From Thermofilum sp. (lineage in GTDB: Archaea; Thermoproteota; Thermoprotei; Thermofilales; Thermofilaceae), in NCBI GenBank assembly GCA_020832965.1, contig JAJHRM010000189.1, positions 1 through 5,218 on the forward strand: DNA of 5,218 nt. Reading direction: 5' to 3'. Positions 3,629-5,218 of this stretch are shown one piece after another; position 1 is the stretch's first letter, and each line of letters starts with the position of its first letter. The translations under genes were made by a program, and so were the position numbers. The notes beneath the pieces were generated by a model. The model was not told where the DNA came from. It worked only from the letters and a program-made list of their open reading frames with translations, and searched no databases.

Positions 3629-5218
3629 ATGGATACCCTAGCTAAGCTGCAGGAAAGCCTCATAGATGATGAAAATCTCTTGTTAAGAGTAAAAGTCTCA
3701 ATCCTCTTCCCTCATGTTGGGGGCTACTCAACCCTACCCTTTGACCCCGCCACAGGCATGTTGGAGCCGCTCAGGCCTACCGAACTAAAAGCTCTTTGGC
3801 GCTGGTGGGCGCGAGTAGTACTTTCGGCGGTTTGCGGAGGTAAAAAAGACTACAAAGACCTGGATATAAAGATTGGAAAACTGCTGGGCAGCACGGGCGA
3901 AAAATCAACCAGTTCCTTGTTCGCCGTGCATATCTCTATAGATGATTACAATGCTTTAAGGCAGCGAGTGATGAATTCAAGCCGTGAAAATTACAATAAA
4001 TTCAGAAATTTTGGGAAAGAGATTTCCGAGCTTTTTAATGAATTCGCTAGGGTAGCGGGCGTACGATGTCGAGTCGACAAAGTGAACATTAACAGTTTTC
4101 AGTCCATTCAAATAAATTTTAAGGGGGATGGTAGAAGGCTAAATGAGAAGCTGAAAAGCCTAGGAATTAATATTAGAATTAATCATCGAGGATCCTTAAA
4201 TTTATCACCGAAGAAGATTGAGGAGCTTAAAAAAGTGAGTGAAGCTACGAAAGGAGGGGGAGGCAGAGGCAACGATAGACTTATGACCGACTTGGAAAGT
4301 TTCTTTAAGCATGGAGGTATAGCTAGACTTTTCCTTCTTAGTCAAAAAAGAAAAGATGAGGAGTACGAGTACTATTTAAGACGACTTGCCGCTGAGGCAG
4401 CTGTGATTAACAATCTTAGTAAAGTTAAAGCGACCATTGAGTTGAGACTTTCACGCCTTCGTGGCAAGGTTATGCGCGACGAGGCCGACATTAGCTTTGC
4501 TTTATGGACTTTCATGTCTTCGCTTATCTTTGGTGCCATTGGTTATGCGTCTAGAAGAGGATTTGGCTCGATAGTTATTGAGAGGATCGAAAAAGGCCCT
4601 GCGTTATCAAGGCTCGAAGGGTCGTCTTCGAATTCTTCCCTTAAAAACGATTTCAGCGTGCTTGAGAAGACGCTCAACAGTTTAAATACCACCGATAACC
4701 CGGACGAAGTAAAGAGATCCTTGAACTTTATTTTGGAGGAATCCCTCAAGAGAGCTCTCAAATATGCCCAAGTATCGCAGGGCGGCATTGACATAAATGA
4801 TATCCCAAAGGTTCCATCTGCAATCCCCAATAGCGACTATTTTAGGATAGAAGTCTTCAAGTGCAGCGAACCACTGCATGCGCTTCAATGTATTTCCAAA
4901 AGCACTCTTAAGGCTGAATGGGTAAGAGTGGTAAGGTCTAATCCGAAAATCAACACCCTGCCTTCACAATTCCATACCTGGATTTTGGGTCTGCCTCGCG
5001 GAAAGCCAGGTAACGGTGGCTATTTCATCGACCAGGAGGGAAGAAGTACGGGTAGAAGAGCTTCAGCTATACACTTTAAACTTTGGGAGAACGAGCATGG
5101 AACATTCATATTTACTTACGGATTTTTAAGTAGGGACTGGAGTAAAGACTATAGGGTACCGGAAATTTACCACGTTTCACGCAGAAAGCGTGGTTCGCGT
5201 GGGAAGCCTGCTATCGTT
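3629..5218 (+). CDS. cmr1: Cmr1, type III-B RAMP subunit (C-terminus beyond window)
   Basis: An open frame of 530 codons from ATG 3629 to the window edge without a stop, starting 8 bp after cmr5. Cmr1 is the RAMP protein at the head of the Cmr complex, beside Cmr6, near the crRNA 3' end, and helps tether target RNA. The first RAMP domain shows the usual elements: VSILFPHVGG (23-32), LRPTELKALWRWWARVV (48-64, the conserved Arg/Trp-rich helix) and LLGSTGEKSTSS (85-96). The second half has SFALWTFMSSLIFGAIG (289-305) with SRRGFGSIVI (308-317), the Cmr1 glycine-rich loop, and LGLPRG (453-458) followed by RRASAIHFKLW (476-486). It is much larger than the Pyrococcus protein, about 340 residues as I recall. 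Extra sequence lies near 105-220, including the Gly-rich TKGGGGRGNDR (207-217), and 325-395. No strong ribosome binding site is seen, suggesting translational coupling. Confidence 0.92.
   Translation, partial: MDTLAKLQESLIDDENLLLRVKVSILFPHVGGYSTLPFDPATGMLEPLRPTELKALWRWWARVVLSAVCGGKKDYKDLDIKIGKLLGSTGEKSTSSLFAVHISIDDYNALRQRVMNSSRENYNKFRNFGKEISELFNEFARVAGVRCRVDKVNINSFQSIQINFKGDGRRLNEKLKSLGINIRINHRGSLNLSPKKIEELKKVSEATKGGGGRGNDRLMTDLESFFKHGGIARLFLLSQKRKDEEYEYYLRRLAAEAAVINNLSKVKATIELRLSRLRGKVMRDEADISFALWTFMSSLIFGAIGYASRRGFGSIVIERIEKGPALSRLEGSSSNSSLKNDFSVLEKTLNSLNTTDNPDEVKRSLNFILEESLKRALKYAQVSQGGIDINDIPKVPSAIPNSDYFRIEVFKCSEPLHALQCISKSTLKAEWVRVVRSNPKINTLPSQFHTWILGLPRGKPGNGGYFIDQEGRSTGRRASAIHFKLWENEHGTFIFTYGFLSRDWSKDYRVPEIYHVSRRKRGSRGKPAIV

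Noticed and set aside
4543..4888. Two overlapping - strand open frames antisense to cmr1
   Set aside because: The + strand frame carries the Cmr1 SRRGFGS loop and is open for 530 codons. The antisense frames overlap each other and show no motif.
1978..5218. Assignment as a type III-A (Csm) operon
   Set aside because: The RSLKGVYTYVTTP and GGRETVGKG blocks, the Cmr5 signature and the Cmr1 WRWWARVV and SRRGFGS motifs are type III-B features.

Overview
This window is one end of an archaeal CRISPR-Cas locus. It holds a large CRISPR array (about positions 1-1633), a 344-bp intergenic region that serves as both array leader and cas promoter region (1634-1977), and the first three genes of a type III-B (Cmr) effector operon (1978 to the right edge). 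The last gene is cut by the window end. The array and the cmr operon are divergent: pre-crRNA is read leftward on the - strand and the cmr genes rightward on the + strand.

The host is most likely a hyperthermophilic or thermophilic member of Thermoproteota (Crenarchaeota). The evidence is the 25-bp repeat, which read on the - strand ends in the handle ATTGAAAG typical of crenarchaeal crRNAs; the archaeal TATA/BRE promoters in both directions; a first gene whose ATG falls where transcription should start; heavy use of AGG/AGA and ATA codons; and closest resemblance of the proteins to archaeal Cmr subunits. I cannot name a genus.

Array: 25 identical copies of a 25-bp repeat and 24 complete spacers. 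The 36 bases at the left edge look like part or all of another spacer, so the array continues out of the window on its older, leader-distal side. Spacers are mostly 35-46 bp. One outlier is 59 bp and AT-rich, with a TATA-like core. The six spacers nearest the leader are all 39 or 40 bp.

Intergenic region: next to the first repeat lies an 11-bp imperfect copy of the repeat end, then a TATA box placed to start pre-crRNA transcription almost exactly at the leader/repeat junction. Further out is a dense cluster of GAAGCTTC-containing palindromes (1680-1830). Just before the cmr operon sit an AACGTG/CACGTT inverted repeat and a TATA box.

Operon: cmr4 (backbone RAMP nuclease), cmr5 (small subunit) and the first 530 codons of a large cmr1 (RAMP subunit at the head of the complex) are packed with gaps of 5 and 8 bp. 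In this family these proteins assemble with Cmr2 (Cas10), Cmr3 and Cmr6 on crRNAs to cut complementary RNA. Genes for those partners, for Cas6 and for the adaptation proteins Cas1/Cas2 are not in the window. The core system is a known type. The less explained parts are the palindrome cluster, the repeat-like leader junction, the long promoter-like spacer and the oversized Cmr1.
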